A stretch of 64,000 nt of DNA from DATARH01 sp050246595 (GTDB lineage: Bacteria > Pseudomonadota > Alphaproteobacteria > ATCC43930 > CGMCC-115725): the NCBI GenBank assembly GCA_050246595.1, contig JBFWVT010000002.1, forward strand, positions 62,001 to 126,000, read 5' to 3'. The notes under the pieces are model-generated. The model saw nothing but the letters and a program-made list of their open reading frames with translations, did not search any database and was not told where the DNA came from. Each line of letters opens with the position of its first letter. Within the stretch, counting starts at the first letter, position 1. Of the stretch, positions 16,645 to 25,857 are shown piece by piece. The position numbers were made by a program, and so were the translations under genes.

Positions 16645-16836
16645 TCAGGCTGCCTCGTTGGGTTTTGCCGAGCGCCGGCTGACGTAAAGGATTTCGATGC
16701 CGATGACTTCGCCGCTTTCGTCGAAGTCGAGCAGGATACCGGGCGCCACCTCCTCGGTTTCAGCCGATTTGACGCAATCGGGACCGAACCGGACGTACAT
16801 CGCGTCGGCTTCGGGGTCGTAACTTGTTCGTATCAT
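16645..16836 (-). CDS. DUF2283 small protein
   Basis: A 63-residue protein with the DUF2283 pattern: YDPEADAMYVRF, then EEVAPGILLDFDESGEVIGIEIL. These proteins often sit in toxin-antitoxin or mobile neighbourhoods and their role is unknown. It follows the HepT gene by 15 nt on the same strand, so it is probably the third gene of that operon. Confidence 0.85.
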   Translation of the reverse strand: MIRTSYDPEADAMYVRFGPDCVKSAETEEVAPGILLDFDESGEVIGIEILYVSRRSAKPNEAA

Positions 16837-16851
16837 TTCTCGCGTCTGTCA

Positions 16852-17205
16852 TCACGGTTCGGGAGCGTTACCTAATAATTGAGCGAGGGTGGCGTGCAGC
16901 GCCGGCAAGTGGTTTTCAATGACCCCCCAGACGAGCTTCGGGTCTACGGTTGCGTAGGCGTGGATCAGCACATTGCGAAAGGCGACGATGCGCGGCAAGT
17001 CCGGAATGGCAGCGGCAAGTGTCGGATCAATGCGCCTGAGGCCAGCAAAAGTTTCGCCGATAATCTCGAACTGTCGCTCGACGGCGGCGCGCAGCATGTC
17101 ATCGGCCAGAAAATCGTCGAAGCTGCGACCGGCGACAAAGCGGTCGATCCGCTGGACCGCGCCGTGCGCATCCCAGAGCAGCTTGGCAGTCTCTTCGCCG
17201 ATCAT
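16852..17205 (-). CDS. hepT: HepT-like ribonuclease toxin (DUF86)
   Basis: A 117-residue all-helical HEPN protein. The RNase motif Rx4HxY is Arg77, His82, Tyr84 (RNVLIHAY), intact. In studied pairs HepT cleaves RNA or tRNA and is silenced when MntA adds AMP groups to its tyrosine. The ATG at 17205 overlaps the stop of the upstream MntA gene as ATGA, so the pair is translationally coupled. The DUF2283 gene follows. This is a canonical type VII-like toxin-antitoxin arrangement. Confidence 0.88.
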   Translation of the reverse strand: MIGEETAKLLWDAHGAVQRIDRFVAGRSFDDFLADDMLRAAVERQFEIIGETFAGLRRIDPTLAAAIPDLPRIVAFRNVLIHAYATVDPKLVWGVIENHLPALHATLAQLLGNAPEP

Positions 17206-17507
17206 GGAGGCGGGTAAAGCGGCCGCTTCTCCGCCGCAATGCGGCGGATCAGATACGGGTTCGCCAGCGCCGCCTCGGTCACCAGGTCGATCGGCCTCCC
17301 GCACTCTGCTTCAAGGGCTTCTCTCAGCCCGAAATAAGCCGCGGCATAGGCGCCCGGAGACATCGGCGCGAACTCGACGAGCAGATCAAGATCGCTGTGC
17401 CCGGGGTCGAAGCGACCGGTCGCGGCGGAGCCGAACAGGTCAAGCCGGCGCACGTTGAAGCGGCGACACAGGGCAGCGACTCGGGCTTCTTCAAGAACGA
17501 TCGACAT
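17202..17507 (-). CDS. mntA: MntA-like minimal nucleotidyltransferase antitoxin
   Basis: A 101-residue minimal nucleotidyltransferase. The signature is Gly26-Ser27 followed by Asp39 and Asp41 (GSAATGRFDPGHSDLDLL), the metal- and ATP-binding motif. In characterised systems it AMPylates HepT. Starting at MSIVLEE (17507) gives the usual family length; extra upstream codons run into AT-richer intergenic DNA. It precedes hepT in the same operon. Confidence 0.88.
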   Translation of the reverse strand: MSIVLEEARVAALCRRFNVRRLDLFGSAATGRFDPGHSDLDLLVEFAPMSPGAYAAAYFGLREALEAECGRPIDLVTEAALANPYLIRRIAAEKRPLYPPP

Positions 17508-17629
17508 GGCGCCATCTATACCTTGGCTAGAAAATTCGCATACGCGTGCTATCTCTACAACAGAAACGGCACGCGGGACGGAAGTTGGTCGCAGCAGGGC
17601 TGGGATGCATAGTTGCACAGAGACAATCA

Positions 17630-18499
17630 TTGCGTACGGCTATTCCTAAACGGCACCACTTCGTCGCCGAAATGCTTCAGAATCGGTTCACAGACGATGA
17701 TGAGCGATTGTACTTCTTCAATACGCGAAAGCCAGGAAGCGGAGTGCAGCGCACAGTCGTGGGCAATCTGTTTTGCGAAGGGCATCTCTATAGCGAGATC
17801 GCGAATGACGGAACAAAAAACCCAGCTCTGGAGGACTACTTCTCGGTGCTGGAAGGCCGCATCGATGCGATAATTGAGAAAGCTGTAACCGCCGCTCGGC
17901 AGGATAAACATCCAAGCTTCACGCAGGCGGAGCGAACCCTTTGGGATTATTTCTTCATTTTACAATACAAGCGCGTCCCAGACGTACATCATCGTGTCGG
18001 TTCATTGAGAGAGGCTGATGCCGAGCTGGACAGAATTTTTGCGCACGTTCTAGAGCGTTACCCTGAAAAGAGGGCAGAGGTGGAGGCGCTAAGCTCCCCG
18101 AGTGCGAGGAAGCTGCTTATTCACAATTCCAAAGTTGCCGCGCTTCAGAGGCCGAGTGTTGCCCTTGAGCAGGCGCTCGCGCGGCGTGGTATCGCTGTCC
18201 TTCGGATAGCACGGCCGGCCAAAAGCTTCATCATCGGCAGCTACCCGATTGTGCGATTTACCCATCCGGGACGCACCCACATTCTCGATCCGTCTGTCGA
18301 GGTGTGGTTGCCCATTGCGCATGACGTTGCAATCGGCGTCGGGCTTCAGGCGGGAACGGAAAGCTTCCTAGCGGTTACCGAGCCGTCTTGGATACGCCAT
18401 ATCAACGAGGGTATAGCGCGCCAGAGCACGATGTACGCGGGAAGATCTAAGGAGCTTCTGTGCTCACTATCGGGGCAGCCGTACAAGGGCCGCGATTGA
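17630..18499 (+). CDS. DUF4238 domain protein
   Basis: A protein of about 289 residues beginning PKRHHFVAEMLQNRF, the diagnostic opening of DUF4238, with later FLAVTEPSWIRHINEGIA at the C-terminus. Family function is unknown, though members are often found in accessory regions. It is divergent from the mntA-hepT operon, and base composition is slightly AT-richer than the core. The start is uncertain: TTG at 17630 gives the family-typical N-terminus, GTG at 17546 would add 28 unconserved residues. No membrane segments. Confidence 0.72.
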   Translation: MRTAIPKRHHFVAEMLQNRFTDDDERLYFFNTRKPGSGVQRTVVGNLFCEGHLYSEIANDGTKNPALEDYFSVLEGRIDAIIEKAVTAARQDKHPSFTQAERTLWDYFFILQYKRVPDVHHRVGSLREADAELDRIFAHVLERYPEKRAEVEALSSPSARKLLIHNSKVAALQRPSVALEQALARRGIAVLRIARPAKSFIIGSYPIVRFTHPGRTHILDPSVEVWLPIAHDVAIGVGLQAGTESFLAVTEPSWIRHINEGIARQSTMYAGRSKELLCSLSGQPYKGRD

Positions 18500-18548
18500 T
18501 GCTGAAGGCGCTTGTTTGCCCAATATTACTCACGCGCTCAATACGGAA

Positions 18549-18570
18549 GCGGCGCCCCGGAGGGCGCCGC
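18549..18570. terminator. Hairpin between convergent genes
   Basis: GCGGCGCCC and its complement form a 9-bp stem with a CGGA loop between the DUF4238 stop and the CoA-transferase stop. It may end transcription from both sides; no T-tract is present. Confidence 0.5.
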
Positions 18571-18589
18571 TCGCGTGTCTCGGTCTTGG

Positions 18590-19828
18590 TTAGTTCCCGA
18601 TGACCTTTGCGGCCTTCAGCTCCTTGATGTCGCTCTCGCTCAGATTGAGCCAGGTGGCGAACACCTCGTCGGTGTGCTGGCCGAGTTTCGGGGCCGGTTC
18701 GAGCTGGGGCGGCTTGCCGTCGAAGCGGACCGGCCAGGTCTGGCACTTCCAGTCGCCGTCCGGGTGCTTCATGATCTGCATCAGACCGCGCTTCTCAAAG
18801 CTCGGGTCGTTTTGCAGCTCAAGCGTGTCGTGGATCGCGCCCGCCGGCACCCCGGCCGCGCCGATGATCTGCATCGCCTCGACCTTGGTGTGCTCCCGGG
18901 TCCACTCGGTGATGATCTGATTGATGAAATCTTCGTTCTTGTTGCGCTCCTCGTTGGTCGCAAAGCGCGGATCGCCGATCAGCTCCTCGCGGCCGATCAC
19001 CTTCAGCAGGCGGTCCCAGTGCTCGGGGTTGGCGCGGCTGCAGAAGATGTAGACATAGTCGTTGTAGCCGAACGGCTTGGTCGGATAGATGCCGCACGGG
19101 GCCGGCGCACCCGAGGTGCTCTGCGCGCCCATGCGCGGCGCCGCCTTCTTGTTGCCGTCCTTGGCCATCGCCGCGAACGAGGTGCGGATGTAGTGCATCA
19201 CCGCGTCCTGCATCGCGACCTGCAGCTTGCGGCCTTTGCCGGTGCTCTTTTTCTCGTAGAGCGCGCCGAGGACGCTGATCGCCATCAGCATGCCGGTGCC
19301 GGTGTCGCCGATCGTGCAGCCGGGTTTGACGGGCGGCTGGCCGGGTTCGCCGGTGACGCTCATCGTGCCGCCCGAAGCCTGCGCGATCATGTCGAAGGCG
19401 AGGCTGCGCTCGTACGGGCTGCCCTCGCCGAAACCCTTGACCTGGCAATAGATGATGCCGGGGTTGATCTCCTTCAGCACGTCATAGCCGAGACCGAGAC
19501 GCTCGATCGTGCCGGGAGCCAGGTTCTCGGCGAACACATCGGCCTTCTTGACCAGCTCCTTGACGAGCTTGACACCTTCGGGGGTCTTGAGATCGACCGT
19601 CGCCGACTTCTTGTTGGCGTTGAGGATCTTGAAGTAATACGAATCGGTCGTGTTGCCGTCGCCGGTGACCTGACGGCCGGGATCGCCCCGCTTCGGGTTC
19701 TCGATCTTGACGACCTCGGCCCCGAGCCAGGCCAGCGCCTCGGTGCAGGTCGGCCCCGCCTCGAACTGGGTCAGATCGACGACCCGAACGCCCTTCAGAC
19801 AGTCAAGCGGCGCGAAATTTCCACTCAT
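18590..19828 (-). CDS. CaiB/BaiF CoA-transferase, formyl-CoA:oxalate transferase-like
   Basis: A 412-residue family III CoA-transferase. It opens LKGVRVVDLTQFEAGPTCT and has ADVFAENLAPGTIERLGLGY; the catalytic aspartate lies in IGDTGTGM. The pattern resembles formyl-CoA transferase (Frc), though the glycine-rich loop of true Frc is not visible, so other acyl-CoA transfers are equally possible. The ATG at 19828 has GGAGGAG 8 nt upstream. A structured palindromic element lies between this gene and the divergent mmsA. It may work with the TPP enzyme at 14.9 kb. Confidence 0.85.
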   Translation of the reverse strand: MSGNFAPLDCLKGVRVVDLTQFEAGPTCTEALAWLGAEVVKIENPKRGDPGRQVTGDGNTTDSYYFKILNANKKSATVDLKTPEGVKLVKELVKKADVFAENLAPGTIERLGLGYDVLKEINPGIIYCQVKGFGEGSPYERSLAFDMIAQASGGTMSVTGEPGQPPVKPGCTIGDTGTGMLMAISVLGALYEKKSTGKGRKLQVAMQDAVMHYIRTSFAAMAKDGNKKAAPRMGAQSTSGAPAPCGIYPTKPFGYNDYVYIFCSRANPEHWDRLLKVIGREELIGDPRFATNEERNKNEDFINQIITEWTREHTKVEAMQIIGAAGVPAGAIHDTLELQNDPSFEKRGLMQIMKHPDGDWKCQTWPVRFDGKPPQLEPAPKLGQHTDEVFATWLNLSESDIKELKAAKVIGN

Positions 19829-19917
19829 CCCAGCATCTCCTCCATACGGCAGGCCTCGCCGTAACAGGCGAACGGGCATGATACCTCAGAAACTACCTCC
19901 ATGAAACCCGCCGATGC

Positions 19918-19990
19918 CGGCAGACAGGCCTGCATTGCGCCCGGCGAAGGCGAGCGCAATGTCCGGTTTAACCGGACCCCCTGTCTGCCG
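19918..19990. repeat. Palindromic element predicted to fold as a three-way junction
   Basis: An 11-bp perfect outer stem (19918-19928 with 19980-19990) encloses two hairpins: 8 bp (19933-19940 with 19954-19961) and 6 bp (19962-19967 with 19971-19976). It lies in the 299-nt gap between divergent CoA-transferase and mmsA genes. It could be a dispersed repeat or a structured leader of either gene; I do not recognise a known riboswitch. Confidence 0.7.
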
Positions 19991-20127
19991 ACCCGAGGTT
20001 AGATGAAGGCGGGTTGCACCGCGGCCGCGGTTTGCAACGGGACCATGCGCCGCGAAAATCCACTGCCCCGTGCCATCTGCCCAGCCTATGATAGCGGACA
20101 ATGCGACCCGAGCGGTGAGTAGGCAAA

Positions 20128-21621
<1,494 letters not shown>

Positions 21622-21647
21622 GGCGCGGCTGCACAAGGGAGCAGAGG

Positions 21648-21821
21648 ATGGGATCGGTCGTCAATCTCAACCGGGTTCGCAAAGCCAAGGAGCGCGCCGA
21701 AGCGGAGCGCCGCGCCGCCGAAAACCGGGTCGCGTTCGGGCGCACCAAGGCCGAGCGCCGCAAGGCGCAGGACGAGCGCGAGCGCGTCTCCCGCGAGCTT
21801 GAAAACAAGCGGCTCGACTGA
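21648..21821 (+). CDS. DUF4169 family small protein
   Basis: A 57-residue highly charged protein: VVNLNRVRKAKERAEAERR, then FGRTKAERRKAQDERER. This is the DUF4169 pattern common in alphaproteobacteria, predicted helical and probably coiled-coil; no function is known. It lies 26 nt after mmsA, with GCAGAGG before the ATG, and is likely co-transcribed. Confidence 0.82.
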   Translation: MGSVVNLNRVRKAKERAEAERRAAENRVAFGRTKAERRKAQDERERVSRELENKRLD

Positions 21822-21830
21822 AGCGGCCGC

Positions 21831-22376
21831 TCAGTCCGGGCCGGTGCCCAGCGCGGTTTGGTAGCAGTCGAAGGTTGCCTTGTTGAAGCACACAAAGATG
21901 ACGCGGCGCGGCCATTCCTCGGCATCGAGGTGGGTTCGCGCCGCCGCGACCGCTATCCTGGCCGCTTGCTCCGGCGGGAAGCCGTAAATGCCGGTTGCGA
22001 TCGCCGGGAATGCGATGTCGCCGAACCTGCGCTCGCGGGCGATCGCAAGACAGGATTTGTAGCAGCGCGCCAGGATCTCAGCCTCGCCGGCGTCACCGCC
22101 CCGCCAGATCGGGCCAACCGTGTGGATCACGTGCCGGGCCGGCAAGCGGTAACCCTGTGTCAGGCGGGCCTCGCCCGGAGGGCAGCCGCCGAGCGTGCGG
22201 GTTTCGGCGAGCAGTTCCGGTCCGGCCGCGCGGTGGATCGCACCATCGACCCCGCCGCCGCCGAGCAGCGACGGGTTCGCCGCGTTCACGATCGCGTCCA
22301 CGGCGAGACGCGTGATGTCGCCGCGCTCCAGCACGATGCGGACCGGCGCGCTTCCGGCGGCACTCCCGGTATTCAT
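21831..22376 (-). CDS. Macrodomain protein, O-acetyl-ADP-ribose deacetylase type
   Basis: A 181-residue single macrodomain of the YmdB type. The ADP-ribose-binding segments are GDITRLAVDAIVNAANPSLL, GGGGVDGAIHRAAG and FPAIATGIYGFP. It hydrolyses O-acetyl-ADP-ribose or removes ADP-ribose from proteins. Its ATG overlaps the stop of the DUF2188 gene as ATGA, so both are in one operon. The gene converges with DUF4169. Confidence 0.92.
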   Translation of the reverse strand: MNTGSAAGSAPVRIVLERGDITRLAVDAIVNAANPSLLGGGGVDGAIHRAAGPELLAETRTLGGCPPGEARLTQGYRLPARHVIHTVGPIWRGGDAGEAEILARCYKSCLAIARERRFGDIAFPAIATGIYGFPPEQAARIAVAAARTHLDAEEWPRRVIFVCFNKATFDCYQTALGTGPD

Positions 22377-22627
22377 CGCGGTGCGGTATCGTTTTCCCGA
22401 TCGAATTCCTGGCTCAAATCGGCGCCGAACAGCCGTTCTTCGAGGATCACGCCGTCACCGTCATCGACCAGGACACGGCTCGGCTTGTCGGCGTCGGCCA
22501 GCCGGCAGGCCTCGGCGACCGCCTCGTCGCGGCCGCCGAATTCTCCGCGCGTCTGGCTTTCGCCCTCTTTTGCGATCGTCCATTTTTCATCGGCTGGATA
22601 AACCCGATAGACGTGACGTCCCAACAT
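22373..22627 (-). CDS. DUF2188 domain protein
   Basis: An 84-residue protein: HVYRVYPADEKWTIAKEGE, then FGGRDEAVAEACRLA and PSRVLVDDGDGVILEE. This is the DUF2188 pattern (a small beta-beta-alpha domain of unknown role). The ATG at 22627 begins the conserved region; upstream codons have no family match. It is translationally coupled to the downstream macrodomain gene. Confidence 0.8.
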   Translation of the reverse strand: MLGRHVYRVYPADEKWTIAKEGESQTRGEFGGRDEAVAEACRLADADKPSRVLVDDGDGVILEERLFGADLSQEFDRENDTAPR

Positions 22628-22754
22628 CGCTGCTGCCTCGTCGTTGATGGTTTGGGGCTGATGGTTTGAGCCTGGGTCTGCGCCGCCAACACGCCTGACC
22701 GAGGCCGCGTTCCCGCCATGGCCGCGCTGGCAGCCTCGCCACCGGCAGTCTCGC

Positions 22755-22972
22755 AAAAAGAAACCGGGATCAGCGTCTGCGCCGATCCCGGATCAAGGTT
22801 GCGGGTGGCAAACCCGCGACAGGGAGACTTTGCCGAATCGGACCGCCATTTAAGGGCGAGGGTCCGGACCCGCCCGCAGCCGCCTGTTGCGGCCTGCTCA
22901 CCAAACGATTGCGCCCGTGCAAGGTTCCCCGGGAAAGGTGCCCCGGGCAGGTTTGCGATCACCCCGGGGCGA
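22755..22972 (-). ncRNA. ssrS: Candidate 6S RNA
   Basis: About 210 nt on the minus strand downstream of the sigma-factor gene. Features matching 6S RNA: a 5' CCCCGGGGTGATCGCAA segment (minus strand, near 22970) whose CCGGGGT pairs with ATCCCGG near the 3' end (closing stem), the central TTTGGTGAGCA (22895-22906), CCTTAAA (22849-22855) and ACCTTGA (22793-22799), in the same order as in E. coli 6S RNA. The 3' end is followed by TTTCTTTTT. 6S RNA mimics an open promoter and sequesters RNA polymerase. No protein frame fits here. Ends are approximate. Confidence 0.72.
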
Positions 22973-23057
22973 GATGAAGGGCGAGATGAGCGGACGGGAT
23001 GAGACGGGCACGGAGCGACGCATGGCGGCTGGCGCGGAGCGGGTTCGCGACCGTCCG

Positions 23058-23711
23058 TCAGGTCGGCGCCAGACGCGCGGCCGATTTGGCTGCGCCGCGC
23101 GGCTGCCGCGGCGGTTCGATGCAGCGCGCTTTTCTCGCCTGCGCCGCGACCGGCGTGCGGTCGGGAAACCGCTTGCTGGCAAGTTTCAGCAGCGCCGGGT
23201 CGGCCATGATCAACTCGGCGTGGCGGTCGGGCACGATGCCCATCAGGCGGCGCAGCGACTCACGGCCGCGCGACAGGCGCGAGCGGATTGTTCCGACCGG
23301 GACGCCGAGCACCTCGGCCACCTCCTCATAGCGCATCCCTTCGAGGCCCACGAGCAGGATCACCGAGCGCTGCTCCTCGGGCAATTTGGCCATTGCGCGC
23401 TCCAGATCGCGCAATTCCAGACGCTTTCCCTGATGCGGTGCGCGGGTCAGCATCGGCTCGGTCTCGCTGAGTCCAACCGCCGCGCCCTCGCGCACCGAGC
23501 GGCGCACCTGATTGACGTATTGATTGTGCAGAATCGTGAATAACCAGGCCCGCAGATCCGTTCCCTCCTGCCAGAGGTGAAGCTTTCCGAGCGCGCGGGC
23601 CAGGCAATCCTGTACGAGGTCATCCGCCGCGGCGACATCGCGCGCGAGCGCGCGCGCATACCGGCGCAGACGGGGGATCTCGGCTTCGATGCTCCGATGA
23701 ATGTCGGTCAC
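23058..23711 (-). CDS. ECF-type RNA polymerase sigma factor
   Basis: A 217-residue sigma-70 family protein with region 2 at about 10-75 (RRYARALARDVAAADDLVQD, DLRAWLFTILHNQYVNQVRR) and region 4 at about 105-160 (LPEEQRSVILLVGLEGMRYE, VPVGTIRSRLSRGRESLRR). A basic, Pro/Ala-rich tail of about 50 residues follows. It lacks regions 1.1 and 3 as expected for ECF sigma factors. No anti-sigma factor gene lies next to it; instead a response regulator is divergent. It resembles the alphaproteobacterial ECF groups near EcfG, but the partner genes nepR and phyR are not here. Confidence 0.9.
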   Translation of the reverse strand: MTDIHRSIEAEIPRLRRYARALARDVAAADDLVQDCLARALGKLHLWQEGTDLRAWLFTILHNQYVNQVRRSVREGAAVGLSETEPMLTRAPHQGKRLELRDLERAMAKLPEEQRSVILLVGLEGMRYEEVAEVLGVPVGTIRSRLSRGRESLRRLMGIVPDRHAELIMADPALLKLASKRFPDRTPVAAQARKARCIEPPRQPRGAAKSAARLAPT

Positions 23712-23925
23712 GAAATTTTCTCCCGCCAGACGCGATCGGCTGCTCGCCGATCCGAACCGGGCGCGAGTCTACCGAGGGGCTGTAATCCGATGATGTCAGG
23801 GGCTTCTGTTTTGTGTAAGGAATTGTAACTATCCGTATGGAGCACCATATGCCCAGTGCAACGGAAGCGTGCGTCCTCTTCGACTTAGACAGCAGCAGCA
23901 TCTGGAAAGGCGGAGAACGCCGTAA

Positions 23926-24645
23926 ATGACCGAGAACGGCCATATCCTGATCGTCGACGATCAGCAGGAGATCTGCGACGTCGTCCAGGAATATTTGACC
24001 GGCGAGGGTTATCGCGTCTCGACCGCGCATGACGGCGCGGGAATGCGGCGCGTGCTCGCGCAGGGTCATGTCGATCTGGTGATCCTTGATCTGATGCTGC
24101 CCGGCGAGGACGGTCTGACCCTGGCGCGCTCGCTGCGCAGCGAGTCGGGGATCGGGATCATCATCCTGACCGGCCGCGGCGAGACCGTCGACCGCATCAT
24201 CGGCCTGGAAATGGGGGCCGACGATTACCTGCCGAAACCGTTCCACCTGCGTGAGCTGCTGGCGCGCGTCAAGGCCGTGTTGCGCCGGGCCCATGACCGC
24301 ACCGCCGAGATGCCGCAATCGTCGCGCTCGCGCGTGCGGTTTGCCGGCTGGAACCTCGACCTGTCGAGCCGCGAGCTGCTGTCGCCGGGCGGCGAGGAAG
24401 TGCGGCTGACCACCGGCGAGTTCGATCTGCTCTCGGCCTTTGTCAACAACGCCAATCAGGTGCTGTCGCGCGACCGCCTGCTGGATCTGGCGCGCAACCG
24501 CGAAGCCGGACCGTTTGATCGCACGATCGACGTGCAGGTCGGCCGGCTCCGCCGCAAGCTCGAAGACGATCCGCAGAACCCGACCCTGATCAAGACCGTG
24601 CGCGGCAGCGGCTATATCTTCACCCCGACCGTCGAGGTGAGTTGA
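23926..24645 (+). CDS. OmpR-family response regulator
   Basis: A 239-residue two-component regulator. The receiver domain has Asp11-Asp12, the phosphoacceptor Asp55 (LVILDLMLPG), Thr82 and Lys104 (YLPKPF). The C-terminal winged helix has LTTGEFDLLSAFVNNANQVL and DVQVGRLRRKLE. It should bind DNA when phosphorylated. No histidine kinase is adjacent, so it is an orphan in this window. It is divergent from the ECF sigma gene across a 214-nt gap. The next gene, hpnB, starts about 50 nt later and may be co-transcribed. Confidence 0.92.
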   Translation: MTENGHILIVDDQQEICDVVQEYLTGEGYRVSTAHDGAGMRRVLAQGHVDLVILDLMLPGEDGLTLARSLRSESGIGIIILTGRGETVDRIIGLEMGADDYLPKPFHLRELLARVKAVLRRAHDRTAEMPQSSRSRVRFAGWNLDLSSRELLSPGGEEVRLTTGEFDLLSAFVNNANQVLSRDRLLDLARNREAGPFDRTIDVQVGRLRRKLEDDPQNPTLIKTVRGSGYIFTPTVEVS

Positions 24646-24698
24646 GGGTCCGGACCGCGGCGTCAACCGCTCCGCCGTGTGGAACGGGTGCGGCACGG

Positions 24699-25838
24699 AT
24701 GACGGGAACGATCCTCGGTGCGGCATCGGCCGCGATCTGGGTCTATCTGATCGCGCGGCGCGGCGGTTTCTGGCGCATGCGTGCCGAGCCGGCCTCGGGT
24801 CCGGCGCCGGCCCGCGCGATCGTGGCTGTTATACCGGCGCGGGACGAGGCGGCGGTGATCGCCGGGGCCGTGTCGTCGCTATTGGGGCAGCGATATCGGG
24901 GCGCGCTGCACGTTGTCATCGTCGACGACCACAGCAGCGACGGGACCGAGCAGGCGGCGCAGGCGGCCGCCGCCGCGATCGGCCGTGCGGATCGGCTGAC
25001 GGTCATCCCGGCCAAGCCGGTTCCGGCCGGCTGGACCGGCAAGCTCTGGGCCGTGCGTCACGGTATCGAGGTTGCCAGCGCGCTCCGACCCGAGTACCTG
25101 CTGCTGACCGACGCCGATATCGTGCACGCGCCGGACAATCTGGCGACGCTTGTCGCGCGCGCCGAGACCGGCGGCTGCGATCTCGTTTCGCTGATGGTCA
25201 GGCTGCATTGCCGCACCGTATGGGAGCGGCTGCTGATCCCGGCTTTTGTGTTCTTCTTCTTCAAGCTCTACCCGCCGCGTCATGTCGCCGATCCGGCGCG
25301 GCGCAGCGCGGCGGCGGCCGGCGGCTGCATGCTGATCCGACGCGAGACGCTCGACCGGATCGGCGGGGTCGACAGCATCCGGCACGAGATCATCGACGAT
25401 TGCGCCCTCGCCCGCCGGGTCAAGGCAGTGGGAAAAGTCTGGCTCGGTGTTGCGGATGATACCGTCAGCATCCGCGAGTACGGCTCGTGGCGCCCGATCT
25501 GGGACATGATCGCGCGCTGCGCCTTTGCCCAGCTCGGCTACTCGGCGCCGGCGCTGGTCGGGACGGTCGCGGGGATGGCGCTGATCTATCTTGCGCCACC
25601 GGTGCTGCTGCTCGCCGGGCCGGCGCCGGCGCGGGTGCTCGGCGCCGCCGCCTGGGCCGGTATGAGCGCGGTCTTTGTGCCGGTCCTGCGCCTTTACCGC
25701 GTTCCGATCGCGCTGGCGCCGCTATTGCCCGCGGCGGCGCTGTTCTACACGGCCGCGACGATCGGATCGGCGATCCAGTACTGGCGCGGTCGCGGCGGGC
25801 GCTGGAAGGGGCGTTTTCAGGCGGCACCGATACGCTGA
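24699..25838 (+). CDS. hpnB: Hopene-associated glycosyltransferase HpnB
   Basis: A 379-residue GT2-family membrane protein. It has an N-terminal membrane segment, a GT-A domain with VAVIPARDEAAVI, VIVDDHSSDGT, LLTDADIVH and EIIDDCALARR, and three or four C-terminal membrane segments. Length and pattern match HpnB, found with hopanoid biosynthesis genes and thought to handle sugar-linked lipids. Other hpn genes are not in the window. The start is either the ATG at 24699 or a TTG at 24642; the ATG gives the expected N-terminus. Confidence 0.82.
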   Translation: MTGTILGAASAAIWVYLIARRGGFWRMRAEPASGPAPARAIVAVIPARDEAAVIAGAVSSLLGQRYRGALHVVIVDDHSSDGTEQAAQAAAAAIGRADRLTVIPAKPVPAGWTGKLWAVRHGIEVASALRPEYLLLTDADIVHAPDNLATLVARAETGGCDLVSLMVRLHCRTVWERLLIPAFVFFFFKLYPPRHVADPARRSAAAAGGCMLIRRETLDRIGGVDSIRHEIIDDCALARRVKAVGKVWLGVADDTVSIREYGSWRPIWDMIARCAFAQLGYSAPALVGTVAGMALIYLAPPVLLLAGPAPARVLGAAAWAGMSAVFVPVLRLYRVPIALAPLLPAAALFYTAATIGSAIQYWRGRGGRWKGRFQAAPIR

Positions 25839-25857
25839 AGCCGGGGCACCGGCGTTC

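Noticed and set aside
22764..22791. Considered only as a rho-independent terminator
   Set aside because: The 8-bp hairpin with a T-tract is real, but upstream conserved motifs make it better explained as the 3' part of a 6S RNA; it may serve both purposes.
23712..23925. GGAA-type promoter for an EcfG-like sigma factor
   Set aside because: GGAATTG near 23819 does not match the GGAAC-N16-CGTT pattern well enough.
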